DNA of 64,000 bases from Ignavibacteria bacterium (GTDB lineage Bacteria > Bacteroidota > Ignavibacteria > Kapaibacteriales > UBA4661), in NCBI GenBank assembly GCA_014654705.1, contig JACVZY010000059.1, positions 248,001-312,000 of the forward strand, read 5' to 3'. Below the pieces are notes generated by a model. It searched no databases and was not told the origin of the DNA. It saw only the letters and a program-made list of their open reading frames with translations. Position numbers and translations under genes: made by a program. This document shows, one piece after another, positions 16,994 to 25,653 of this stretch (its first letter is position 1; every line of letters begins with the position of its first letter).

Positions 16994-19114
16994 TTAGGAA
17001 AGCAGGAAGTAGGTAGTCATCAAGCCCTTGCCCTTGACCTCAATGGAGCCGCGCTCCTCAAAAATGAAGGGGCGCATTTCATTATTGACGAAAGGCGGCA
17101 AATGTTCTTGTGTGTGCTGGTCTTTTTCGATAATGTGCGGGTATGCCGTGATTCGACGCATTCCCGTCACGTCAAGTTTATCAGTGATGGAGGTGTCGAA
17201 GGATTGTACAAACGCCTCCGACACTTGAATTTTACCCGCCACACCGTGTGATTCCATGCGGTGTGCAATGTTCACGGTATCGCCCCAGAGGTCGTACGCA
17301 AACTTTTTCGTGCCGATAATGCCCGCTACTACTTCGCCGGTGTGTACGCCGACTCGCATTTGAAGTTTCGTGTTCATGCGCTGCAAAATGTCGCTTTTAA
17401 GAGTAACTTCTGATTGGATGGCGAGCGCTGCCATTGCGATTGCTTCGGCGTGGTCGGCACGCGGGAGCGGTACTCCGGCGACAAGCATATACGCATCGCC
17501 GAGCGTTTTAATTTTCTCCAGCCCAAAGCGCTCGGCAATGACATCAAAGGCAGAAAAAATTTCGTCCAATACCGCCACAAGCACGACCGGTTCGAGCTGC
17601 TGGGCAAGTGGCGTGAAGCCGGAAATGTCAGCAAATAGAACGCTCACGTTCTCAAAACGCTCAGCAATTTTGGTTTCACCTGCCCGAAGTCGTTCTGCAA
17701 TAGCGGTCGGGAAGATATTGAGTAGAAGCTGTTCCGATTGTTCGTTTGCTTCTTGGAGCGCCGTGTTAGCTATTTCGATTTCGATGGATTGCTCTTCTAA
17801 AAGATGTTGCTGTTGCTGCAATTCAGCATTGATGCGCTTCTTCTGGTTATTGGAATACACGAAAAACACCAAGAACGCCAGCGAAATACTGCACACCGCC
17901 ACAACAAGCGTAATGAAGCGCTTTTGTGCGTCATTGTCGCGGCGGAGTACCTCGTTCTCCGCTTGCTTCTTGCTTACTTGATACTTTGTTTCCATCTGGC
18001 TCATTTGCCGTTCCTTGTCTTCGCTAAAGACCGAATCGCGGTATTCGGTGGCGATTTCCTGAAAGTGGAGGGCATTTTGAAAATCTCTTTGTGCTTTGTA
18101 TGCCGCTGCCAGATGCTCCGCAGCAAGTTTGATGTCAGCTTTGGTGTTGATTTTTCTTGCAATCGCGAGTGCTTCCGATGCACTGGCGATGGCATTGGGA
18201 TAATCGCTCATGGTGCGCTGCACAAGGCTCATCTCGTTGAGTGTCTGGGCAATACTTTGCTGCTCACTGTTTTCGCGTTTCATTGCCAAAGCACGACGCA
18301 AAAAGAGCATGGCGCTGTCGTGTTTGCCTTCCAGACCATAGAGAACGCCGAGGTTGTTGATAGAAAGGGCAATACCTTGTTTGCGTCCGATTCGCTCTTC
18401 GATAGCGAGGGAGCGCCTCAAAAAACTTTTTGCTTCGCCATAGCGCCGTTGCTGCTTGTAGAGCAGCCCAATATTGTTCAGTGCGCTGGCAGTGCCGCTT
18501 GCGTTATGGTCTTGTTCATTGATGGTGAGTGCTTGTTCGTAGTAATGGAGCGCCTGCTCCAATTTTCCTTGTTGTTTGTAGAGAATACCGAGGTTGTTGA
18601 GCGTGGTGGACATACCGCGCCTGTCGTTCAGGCGTTCGCGCATGGTCAGCGCTTGAAGGTAATAGCGGAGCGCCTCGTCGTAATTTGCCTGGTCGAGATA
18701 GGTGTTTGCACTGGCGTGGAGTGCCGCTGCAATGCCGGCAGTGTCACGGATATCCTCAGAAATCTGACGCGCCTGCGCGATAAAGTCCATGCCTTCGGTA
18801 TAGCGGCTTCGGACGTGCATGGAACGACCGATTTGCAATAGCCCATCGGCAATGCCGCGTTGGAATTGGTTTCGTTCCGCGATGCTCAGCGCTTCGCGGG
18901 CAGTGCGTTCCATCTCCGCCGCATTCTGTGAGTATAGCCTTCGAGCAAGCTGCAAGAGCGTATTTGTGCGCGTTGTATCGTGGAGAGTCGGCTCACGCAG
19001 AATTGCCCGCAAGGAATCTATTTCCCGTGTCTGTGCGCTCGCACTCGTCTTGCTTCCAATGAGCAAAAGAACGAAAAAGAAAGCAAAAAAACACTCGTGG
19101 AAACGCATAGACAT
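16994..19114 (-). CDS. Adenylate cyclase with periplasmic TPR sensor domain
   Basis: 706 residues: signal peptide 1-28, eight or so TPRs at about 50-360 (repeating NNLGILYKQQGKLEQALHYY type), one membrane helix at 400-421, a coiled coil at 425-465 and a class III cyclase domain at 485-680. Metal-binding Asp496 (LFADISGF) and Asp540 (KTLGDAYM) are present. The specificity pair is Lys536 and Asp608, the adenylate (not guanylate) type, with Asn615 and Arg619 for catalysis. So it should make cAMP in the cytoplasm in response to something bound by TPRs outside. A tiny membrane protein is encoded 121 nt upstream on the same strand. Confidence 0.93.
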   Translation of the reverse strand: MSMRFHECFFAFFFVLLLIGSKTSASAQTREIDSLRAILREPTLHDTTRTNTLLQLARRLYSQNAAEMERTAREALSIAERNQFQRGIADGLLQIGRSMHVRSRYTEGMDFIAQARQISEDIRDTAGIAAALHASANTYLDQANYDEALRYYLQALTMRERLNDRRGMSTTLNNLGILYKQQGKLEQALHYYEQALTINEQDHNASGTASALNNIGLLYKQQRRYGEAKSFLRRSLAIEERIGRKQGIALSINNLGVLYGLEGKHDSAMLFLRRALAMKRENSEQQSIAQTLNEMSLVQRTMSDYPNAIASASEALAIARKINTKADIKLAAEHLAAAYKAQRDFQNALHFQEIATEYRDSVFSEDKERQMSQMETKYQVSKKQAENEVLRRDNDAQKRFITLVVAVCSISLAFLVFFVYSNNQKKRINAELQQQQHLLEEQSIEIEIANTALQEANEQSEQLLLNIFPTAIAERLRAGETKIAERFENVSVLFADISGFTPLAQQLEPVVLVAVLDEIFSAFDVIAERFGLEKIKTLGDAYMLVAGVPLPRADHAEAIAMAALAIQSEVTLKSDILQRMNTKLQMRVGVHTGEVVAGIIGTKKFAYDLWGDTVNIAHRMESHGVAGKIQVSEAFVQSFDTSITDKLDVTGMRRITAYPHIIEKDQHTQEHLPPFVNNEMRPFIFEERGSIEVKGKGLMTTYFLLS

Positions 19115-19235
19115 AAACGCATCGACATAGTGGAAACGGGGACATCGGGTGAGTTAGATTTGGACACAGCACACTTGCGCACAGATAAGACTAAAGGCAC
19201 AAAGAAGGGTGCTTCACTCTTCGTGAGGGCGGTGT

Positions 19236-19412
19236 TTAATCTCGTGTGACGGGCACGGCATCCAGAGCCGACGAAATTTCTTCTTCCAGCACCCGCGATG
19301 CAGAACGCCAATTCTCATAGTACGCCCAGAGTTCTCGTAAGATATGCACCGACAAAAAAAGGATAGATGCAAGTGCAAGTCGCTCACGGGCTGAAGGTGA
19401 TAGAGTAGGCAT
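19236..19412 (-). CDS. Small hypothetical single-pass membrane protein
   Basis: 58 residues from the ATG at 19412. One hydrophobic helix (LALASILFLSVHILRELWAY) is followed by a polar acidic tail, RVLEEEISSALDAVPVTRD. The ATG at 19445 is possible but adds an unconvincing leader. It lies upstream of the adenylate cyclase on the same strand with a 121-nt gap. I do not recognise it. The well-formed helix and charge distribution favour a real peptide, but length alone gives weak support. Confidence 0.45.
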   Translation of the reverse strand: MPTLSPSARERLALASILFLSVHILRELWAYYENWRSASRVLEEEISSALDAVPVTRD

Positions 19413-19673
19413 AAAATGTACCGTAAGGGTGGATGAAGGAAACAATCATGGATTTGCTGCCAAGAACGAACTGCTTGGTAAAATACAAAAAATCCGACAA
19501 CATTACGCATACCTTTGCTGTTCTTATTACTTTTCTGATTTCTGTAAGGTGTATCACGGGTTCACAGTTATTTTGATGTCGTGTTTTGACAACTTGTTTA
19601 CACCTGTTGGGTTTTGTATTTTAACCCTCAATTACAATGAACAAAATCTATCCCAAGTACTGAGATTACTACC

Positions 19674-21059
19674 ATGAACCGTTTTCTGATTGTTTTCTGC
19701 ACTGTTCTTTTCGGTGCGAGTACCGCTGCGGCATTGTCACAAACAACGCCTGCACCTCAAATGTCCCGTATTCTTTCGCTGCAAGAACGCGCTGCGCTTC
19801 AAGATTCTATTCTGGAACTACGCCTTCAGCGTCTTGCACCAGAACTCATGCGCCGCGAGGGTATTGATATGTGGGTAATTATCGGGCGCGAGTACCACGA
19901 AGATCCAGTGCTGAAGACGATGCTCCCCGCAACATGGCTTTCGGCACGGCGGCGAACAATTTTGGTTCTATTCGACAAAGGAAGCAACAGTGATGCAAAA
20001 TCGGGTGGGGTGGAACGTCTCGCTGTGGCACGGTACGACGTGGGAACGGCAGGAAAGTTCTTTCGCAGCGCATGGAATCCAGCCAAACAGTCCGACCAAT
20101 ACAAGCGCCTTGCGGAATTGATTGCCGAGCGAGTACCGAAGCGGATTGCGCTGAATCGTTCTACTGACTTTGCACATGCTGACGGACTGACCGAGACGGA
20201 ATACCAAGCCTTTCTGAAAGCACTACCCACAGAGTTTCATAGCCGCATTGTATCCGGTGAGCGCCTTAGCGTTGGTTGGTTGGAAACACGTTTGCCGGAG
20301 GAAATGCGCTATTTTCCCGAGCTTTGCAAAATCACCCATGCTATTATTGCTGAAGGTTTCTCGCGTGAGGTGGTCAAGCCGGGCGTGACGACGACAGAGC
20401 AGATGGAATGGCGCTTTCGTGAGCGGATAAATGCACTTGGCTTGCAAACATGGTTTCATCCGTCCGTCTCTATTCAACGCGCCGACCCGATTGCGAACAC
20501 CACCGCGCCCGCTTCTGCAAAGCCAGGCTCGGAAACAATTCAGGAAGGCGATGTTCTTCATGTGGATATTGGCATTTCGTACTTAGGCTTAAACTCAGAT
20601 GTGCAGCAGCACGCCTACGTGCTGAAGCGTGGCGAAACAGATGTTCCCGCAGGGATCAAAAAAGCCTTTGCCAATGCCAATCGCACACAAGATATTTTGC
20701 TCAAACAATTCAAAACCGGCGCGACGGGAAACATGATGCTGAAAGCCGCTCTGGAACAAGCCGCGAAGGAAGGTATCAAGGCAACCATTTACACGCATCC
20801 CATCGGAGCGCACGGACACGCCGCCGGACCTTCCATCGGAATGTGGGATATGCAAGCCGGTGTGCCGGGTGCGGGCGATTATCCTCTTTTCCCAAATACT
20901 GCCTATTCTATCGAACTCAATGCCGAAACCGCCATTCCCGAATGGGACGGAAAGCCCTTACGCATCATGCTGGAAGAAGATGCTTTTTTTCTGAATGACC
21001 AAGCAGGCGTACAATATCTGGACGGACGACAGCTGAGCATGATTTTGATTAAGCCCTAA
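19674..21059 (+). CDS. Secreted M24-family metallopeptidase (Xaa-Pro peptidase-like)
   Basis: 461 residues with a signal peptide at 1-22 (ASTAAALSQ). An N-terminal creatinase-like domain precedes the pita-bread catalytic domain. Likely dimetal ligands are the Asp in HVDIG, the Asp in LNSDVQQHAYV, the His in HPIGAHGHAAG and the Glu residues in YSIELNAET and MLEEDAFF. Family members cleave N-terminal residues next to proline; the exported location suggests peptide salvage in the periplasm. The gene stands alone between the divergent small membrane protein and the convergent VIT-domain gene, whose stop is 7 nt away. Confidence 0.9.
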   Translation: MNRFLIVFCTVLFGASTAAALSQTTPAPQMSRILSLQERAALQDSILELRLQRLAPELMRREGIDMWVIIGREYHEDPVLKTMLPATWLSARRRTILVLFDKGSNSDAKSGGVERLAVARYDVGTAGKFFRSAWNPAKQSDQYKRLAELIAERVPKRIALNRSTDFAHADGLTETEYQAFLKALPTEFHSRIVSGERLSVGWLETRLPEEMRYFPELCKITHAIIAEGFSREVVKPGVTTTEQMEWRFRERINALGLQTWFHPSVSIQRADPIANTTAPASAKPGSETIQEGDVLHVDIGISYLGLNSDVQQHAYVLKRGETDVPAGIKKAFANANRTQDILLKQFKTGATGNMMLKAALEQAAKEGIKATIYTHPIGAHGHAAGPSIGMWDMQAGVPGAGDYPLFPNTAYSIELNAETAIPEWDGKPLRIMLEEDAFFLNDQAGVQYLDGRQLSMILIKP

Positions 21060-21065
21060 AGCCGC

Positions 21066-22925
21066 CTACCACCGTAAAATTTTCACCGCCTGACGTGCGC
21101 TTGGCGTTTGCACAACAAGGAAATATGCGCCCGGTGCTACGTCGCGTCCGGCATCATCATCGCCGTTCCAGAGAATACTGATTTGCCCTTGCTTTAGCCA
21201 CGAGGCAAGAATGGATGAAGGAATCATGAGAACGGATCGTCCTAACGCATCGTAAATTCCGGCGTTGACGCTGGCAACATCAATATCAAGCGGTGTGAGC
21301 AATGTGAGCGTCAGAGTGGCGGCTGCATTGGAAGGATTCGGCGCAACTGCTAGCGTATAGGGTGTGTATGTGGATGAATACATCTGTGCTGAAGGGGAAG
21401 TTGCAAAATTCGCCTTGCGCGACGCAGCAGCGATGTCAATTGCTACACCGCTTGGAGCGCCTGTGCTGGCGACTGCCGGAGATCCGGTGGAAGGCTGCGT
21501 ACAGGTGTTGCAGGAGCGCGTCGTGTCGTTTGGTTCCAGTGCGAGGAAAGCCGTTAGACGCGAAAGGACGCGGTGTTCCACACTTTGCTGCACTATGCTC
21601 TTCTGGCGCGTCTGCCAAGCCGTATCTATATTGCTATTGAAACCGTAGCGCATCGGTTCGTTTTCAAGCGCGGTGAGATGATTGCCCAGCCATGACAGAA
21701 ACGAGCACGCTCCGCCTTCGCGAATTGCACTTCGCAGAATGGTGCGCTCAATGCCAAAAGGAACCTTGTTCACATAGCCACCCAAGCGCATTGTCAGACC
21801 ACCATCACCCGAAAAGCGCCCTACTTCGTGGATAACACCATTTTTGTCTATGCGCCGCGTTCCGCCAAAGGTGTACTGAGGCGCTGGAGTGTATATGCCC
21901 AGCGTGGGCGTTAGAATCCCTCGACCAATACCATACCACGATGGATACACGGGCGGCAAATTCAGGGTGTAGCGGTCATAGCAATTCCCGCTGCTGCCGG
22001 AGAGCCGCAGATTATCAAGTTCCACGCTGTCCGAATGCCCTACGCCAAGCACTTGCCGCGCAATAACGGCAAGGTGATAAAACTGCTCACCATTGCGCGT
22101 AAAGGTCTGCACGAACACGCCGTTCCTTGCAGGATTTTCCCAGCTGAACGCGCCTGTTTCGTTCTTTCGCACTTCATCGCCGGAAAGCGTTGTTGCATAG
22201 ACTTTGCGACCTGTCTGAAGGTCTTGCGTCTCACGAAAACGATTGCTGGTTGAGCCGGAACCTGTTTCGGGTTGGAGGCTTATGCGGGGTGTTGTCCAGT
22301 CTTCTTGCGGGTAATAGATGATGCTGAGATTGGGAACAAGCGAAGAGGCTTTCAGAATGGACAACGGCAAGAGCGCATTAACACTCGTCTCCGACCATTC
22401 GCTTGGAATGAGATAGCTGATTTTCACTTTGCGCGTTTCGTTGCCGCGCATAGGAAAAATGCGGAGATTGAAGTAGCCAGGGGAATTTTTTGTGAGCAGT
22501 GAGGGGTCGCGTCGCCGCTGGACGATGGCTTCGTAGACGGTGGAGGCACTTGTGCGGTCAAAAATTTTCGCTTGAACGATGCTATCGCCCACCCAGAGCC
22601 ACGAATCAGTAACCTGCGTCTCGAGCGGGAGCGTAAAATTGAACTGCACTTCCAACGAATCTTTTGCCGAGGTCAACGCCGTGCCACGCGCAGAGAAGGT
22701 GAGGAAAAGGTCGCATTTGGCATATACCCCGCAAGGCGTGACAGTCAGCAATGCTTCTTCGATACAGCCTTGTCCCTGACGATTCCACGCACCACGCGGG
22801 TCAGCGACGACAAGCGAACTCGGCGAAAGCACAGCAAGGGAGCCTTGCGCAAAAACGCCAACGAGGGCGGCAAAAAAAACAACGCAGCACACAAAACTGC
22901 GAACGAGAGCGTAAAAACGTGTCAT
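21066..22925 (-). CDS. Secreted VIT-domain protein with type IX secretion sorting domain
   Basis: 619 residues. Signal peptide 1-26 (VGVFAQ). Residues about 50-175 match a VIT (inter-alpha-trypsin) domain, with WLWVGDSIVQAKIFDRTSA, VYEAIVQRRRDPSLL and FNLRIFPMRGNETRKVKISY. VIT is normally followed by a von Willebrand A domain, but I find no DxSxS metal site afterwards; that region instead holds Tyr/Pro/Gly-rich sequence. The last 85 or so residues, from LAVAPNPSNAAATLTL, are a Por/T9SS type A sorting domain with IYDALGRSVL and GAYFLVVQT. It should be exported to the cell surface. The upstream barrel protein gene reads the same way with a 42-nt gap. Confidence 0.87.
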   Translation of the reverse strand: MTRFYALVRSFVCCVVFFAALVGVFAQGSLAVLSPSSLVVADPRGAWNRQGQGCIEEALLTVTPCGVYAKCDLFLTFSARGTALTSAKDSLEVQFNFTLPLETQVTDSWLWVGDSIVQAKIFDRTSASTVYEAIVQRRRDPSLLTKNSPGYFNLRIFPMRGNETRKVKISYLIPSEWSETSVNALLPLSILKASSLVPNLSIIYYPQEDWTTPRISLQPETGSGSTSNRFRETQDLQTGRKVYATTLSGDEVRKNETGAFSWENPARNGVFVQTFTRNGEQFYHLAVIARQVLGVGHSDSVELDNLRLSGSSGNCYDRYTLNLPPVYPSWYGIGRGILTPTLGIYTPAPQYTFGGTRRIDKNGVIHEVGRFSGDGGLTMRLGGYVNKVPFGIERTILRSAIREGGACSFLSWLGNHLTALENEPMRYGFNSNIDTAWQTRQKSIVQQSVEHRVLSRLTAFLALEPNDTTRSCNTCTQPSTGSPAVASTGAPSGVAIDIAAASRKANFATSPSAQMYSSTYTPYTLAVAPNPSNAAATLTLTLLTPLDIDVASVNAGIYDALGRSVLMIPSSILASWLKQGQISILWNGDDDAGRDVAPGAYFLVVQTPSARQAVKILRW

Positions 22926-22967
22926 AGCGCGGTTCTCCGAGAAAATGATAGAAAGAAAGATAGTCTG

Positions 22968-23699
22968 TTATTTCCGCCCCTGGAGTGGAATCAAATACTC
23001 CACTCCAAGCGCAATACCAAGGGCATTTGCGCGTTCGACAGCACTTCCGAAGGAATCAGAAGTTTTGAAAAAATTGCTCACGTTGTAGTTCAGTATTGCG
23101 CTCAGGTGCAATCCCTTCCAGCCAAGCGGAATGAGCGCACCCAAGCGTGCATCCACAAGCGGCTCAAGCGTTCGCACCGACGGATACAAATAGCGGTCAC
23201 TGGTAACAGAGCCATCGGCAGCAATATCGGAGCGTGTGAGCGTGACGGCAAGTGGAATACCCAAGCCCACACCCGCAAACCAGCGCCACGCCAAGCCCGA
23301 TGAATCCTGCTCTTGCAGCACAATCGAAGGGGCAATCGCAAGATACCGCGCCGATACGCTGTATTGTGGCGTTGTGTTGTCGGTGCCGGAACTTTGGCTA
23401 TAGGCGGCTTTGTACGAATAACCGTGCGAATTCCAGCTAAGATCAAGCATTACGCCGAGCGTAGGCTGAATCTGGTAGAGCGCACTTGCACCAAGTTCGC
23501 CGACGGGCAGCATGGAGAGCATATAATCACACTCACCGCCACAAATGGAATTTTGCACCGACAGAGCATAGACAGCTTTTGTACGATAAAAACCGCCCAG
23601 AGACCAGCGAGTGTCAGGGCTTTGGGCGGTGAGAGGCGTGAGCGTAGCACCAGCAAATACCATCATCAAGCAGCAGAGCAGAATGTAGCGTGGTTTCAT
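22968..23699 (-). CDS. Outer membrane beta-barrel protein
   Basis: 243 residues from the ATG at 23699, which gives a good signal peptide (MKPRYILLCCLMMVFAGATL, cleavage near LTAQ); the much longer frame up to 24032 runs antisense into the ctpA start and is rejected. The mature part is built of alternating polar/hydrophobic strands with aromatic girdles (DLSWNSHGYSY, YLAIAPSIVL, WRWFAGVGLGI, LGVEYLIPL), consistent with an 8-10-stranded barrel of the PorT/OMP_b-brl type. Two cysteines (NSICGGECDY) may form a loop disulfide. The VIT/T9SS protein follows 42 nt downstream, so the two may be an operon and a cell-surface pair. Confidence 0.75.
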   Translation of the reverse strand: MKPRYILLCCLMMVFAGATLTPLTAQSPDTRWSLGGFYRTKAVYALSVQNSICGGECDYMLSMLPVGELGASALYQIQPTLGVMLDLSWNSHGYSYKAAYSQSSGTDNTTPQYSVSARYLAIAPSIVLQEQDSSGLAWRWFAGVGLGIPLAVTLTRSDIAADGSVTSDRYLYPSVRTLEPLVDARLGALIPLGWKGLHLSAILNYNVSNFFKTSDSFGSAVERANALGIALGVEYLIPLQGRK

Positions 23700-23813
23700 T
23701 AGGTTGTTCTCCTCAAAAGACATGGCAGCATTGGGTAACTTATGGGAAGAGTCATAACATGGAAAAAAGTCACATGACAAGTAAAAATTTTTGCTGATGA
23801 ACAGAGATTGCAT

Positions 23814-23844
23814 CAAAATTTCGTTTTCTACGTTATATTGCAAA
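23814..23844 (-). promoter_or_regulatory. Candidate FCB-type promoter for the outer membrane barrel gene
   Basis: Minus strand TTTG (23844-23841), 19 nt, AAATTTTG (23821-23814): the -33 element is exact and the -7 element has one mismatch to TAnnTTTG. The predicted start lies about 108 nt before the ATG. Confidence 0.45.
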
Positions 23845-23919
23845 AGAGACCGCAAAAGGAAGTTTCTCTTCGGCTTGTTGGTCTCTTCCCAATTTTTCCC
23901 AGATTTCTCCTTCCTCCAA

Positions 23920-25548
23920 ATGCCTCCTCTTCGCGATTTTTCTCGCTTATTCCGCCAGAGCATTGTTGCGCTCGGCGTAATCTCTTGTCTGTACGTATTT
24001 GCCCCACACGACCTTGCGGCACAGGAAAACAACGTCTATGGGCAAATTCGCAAGTTTGGCGATATTCTCAATCTCATCAATCAAAACTACGTGGATACGG
24101 CAAACGTATCGCAAGTTACTGAAAGCGCCATTCGCGGAATGCTTCAGAAACTCGACCCGCACTCTGCCTATTTGCCACCCAAAGTGCGCGACCAAGAACA
24201 GGAGCGCTTTAGCGGCAATTATTTTGGAATTGGCGTGCTCTTCCGCATTATTAAGGATACTATCACCGTTCTTACTCCGTCCATCGGCGGTCCGAGTGAA
24301 CGTCTCGGAATGCTCTGCGGCGACCGCATTGTGAAAATCAATGGCGAAAGCGCAATCGGCATGAAATCGGACGATGTTCCGAAAAAACTGAAAGGTGAGA
24401 AGGGTACAAAAGTAACTATTCAGGTCAAACGCGAAGGCTCGCCTAATCTGATTCCGTTCACTATTGTCCGCGAAGGCGTACCAATTCGCACCGTGGATGC
24501 TTCGTGGATTGTTGAAGGCACGGATATTGGGTATATTTACGTGAATAAATTCGCCGCCACAACCGTAGAAGAAGTACAGAAAGCCGCACAAAACCTCAAG
24601 CAGCAAGGCATGAAGAAACTCATCTTGGACTTGCGCAATAATGCCGGCGGCTATTTGCAGCAGGCGTTTGGTCTTGTGGATGAATTTGTTCCGGCAGGAA
24701 AAACCATCGTCTATACCAAAGCGCGAAATGAAGTCCTGAGTGAGCGCTATTTCTCCACGCGTGCCGGAAGCCTTGAAAACATACCTCTTATTGTCCTTAT
24801 TAATTCCGGTTCTGCTTCGGCAAGCGAAATTGTGTCGGGCGCGATTCAGGATTTGGACAGAGGCTTGGTGGTCGGTGAAACGTCGTTCGGTAAAGGGTTG
24901 GTACAAGTACCATATCAACTTTCGGACGGCTCGGAACTGCGCCTGACGATTGCCCGCTACTACACCCCGTCGGGACGCTGTATTCAGCGGTCATACGCCG
25001 GCGACCGCAGCAAATACTATGCGTTGGAAGGACGTGAGGACGTAGAAGAAGGGTCAAATCTTGACCACAAACACGAAACTGATACCACGCCACGACCGAA
25101 ATTCAAAACAGCTGCGGGGCGCATCGTCTATGGCGGCGGCGGTATTGTGCCGGATTATGTTGTCAAAAACGACACCGCCAGCAAATTTATTCGCCAACTA
25201 AGCAGTAAAGGCGTGATTCAGGATTTTGCGGATAATGTGGTCATTAAAAGCGGCAATGACATTCGCACAAAATATGCGAAAGACATTGTGCAGTTCCTCC
25301 AAAAATACGACCTTGATGAAGCTGCTCTTGCTGAGATGAAACGAACCGCCACTGAGCGCAAGGCAGAGTGGAAAGATGAAGATTTTGTGCGCGATGCAGC
25401 CATACTGAGCCGCTCGGTCAAAGGTCTTATCACAAGCTATATCTGGAACACCAGCCCCGAATTTGTGGAATCCTACATCGAAAACAAAGAAGTCGAAAAA
25501 GCTGTTCAACTCTTCCCCGAAGCAATGAAAATTGCGCGAGCAAAGTGA
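23920..25548 (+). CDS. Carboxy-terminal processing protease (S41)
   Basis: 542 residues from the ATG at 23920, which places a signal/anchor helix at 13-30 (cleavage near LAAQ); the upstream frame to 23791 is antisense leader. A helical N-terminal domain contains QKLDPHSAYLPP, then a PDZ domain at about 100-190 (GIGVLFRI, SERLGMLCGDRIVKINGE). The Ser/Lys dyad is Ser298 (INSGSASASE) and Lys325 (TSFGKGLVQ), with the family's 25-residue spacing; LDLRNNAGG and RYYTPSGRCIQ are hallmarks. CtpA-type proteases trim or degrade periplasmic proteins by their C-termini. Its C-terminal 120 residues resemble the extra domain of Bacteroidota members. Confidence 0.95.
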   Translation: MPPLRDFSRLFRQSIVALGVISCLYVFAPHDLAAQENNVYGQIRKFGDILNLINQNYVDTANVSQVTESAIRGMLQKLDPHSAYLPPKVRDQEQERFSGNYFGIGVLFRIIKDTITVLTPSIGGPSERLGMLCGDRIVKINGESAIGMKSDDVPKKLKGEKGTKVTIQVKREGSPNLIPFTIVREGVPIRTVDASWIVEGTDIGYIYVNKFAATTVEEVQKAAQNLKQQGMKKLILDLRNNAGGYLQQAFGLVDEFVPAGKTIVYTKARNEVLSERYFSTRAGSLENIPLIVLINSGSASASEIVSGAIQDLDRGLVVGETSFGKGLVQVPYQLSDGSELRLTIARYYTPSGRCIQRSYAGDRSKYYALEGREDVEEGSNLDHKHETDTTPRPKFKTAAGRIVYGGGGIVPDYVVKNDTASKFIRQLSSKGVIQDFADNVVIKSGNDIRTKYAKDIVQFLQKYDLDEAALAEMKRTATERKAEWKDEDFVRDAAILSRSVKGLITSYIWNTSPEFVESYIENKEVEKAVQLFPEAMKIARAK

Positions 25549-25584
25549 AACTAACGGCGACGACGGCAAGTAGGTAAATAGCTC

Positions 25585-25623
25585 AAAAGCCGCCCTGCAA
25601 ATATATTGCAGGGCGGCTTTTTT
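25585..25623. terminator. Bidirectional intrinsic terminator between ctpA and smc
   Basis: A perfect 12-bp GC-rich stem (25589-25600 with 25606-25617, loop ATATA) flanked by four A and six T, placed between the convergent ctpA-type gene and smc. Confidence 0.94.
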
Positions 25624-25653
25624 CTATGCCGTTTCGCTTCTGATTCTGCGTCG

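Noticed and set aside
17804-18841. A 345-codon open frame antisense to the cyclase TPR region
   Set aside because: Repetitive because the TPRs are repetitive; hydrophobic Leu/Val/Phe-rich composition is the usual antisense artefact.
23700-24032. N-terminal extension of the barrel protein into the ctpA start
   Set aside because: The ATG at 23699 gives a proper signal peptide; the extension is antisense to the CtpA N-terminus.
23947-24918. A 323-codon open frame antisense to the CtpA gene
   Set aside because: Lies wholly inside the protease coding sequence on the other strand and shows no domain or signal.
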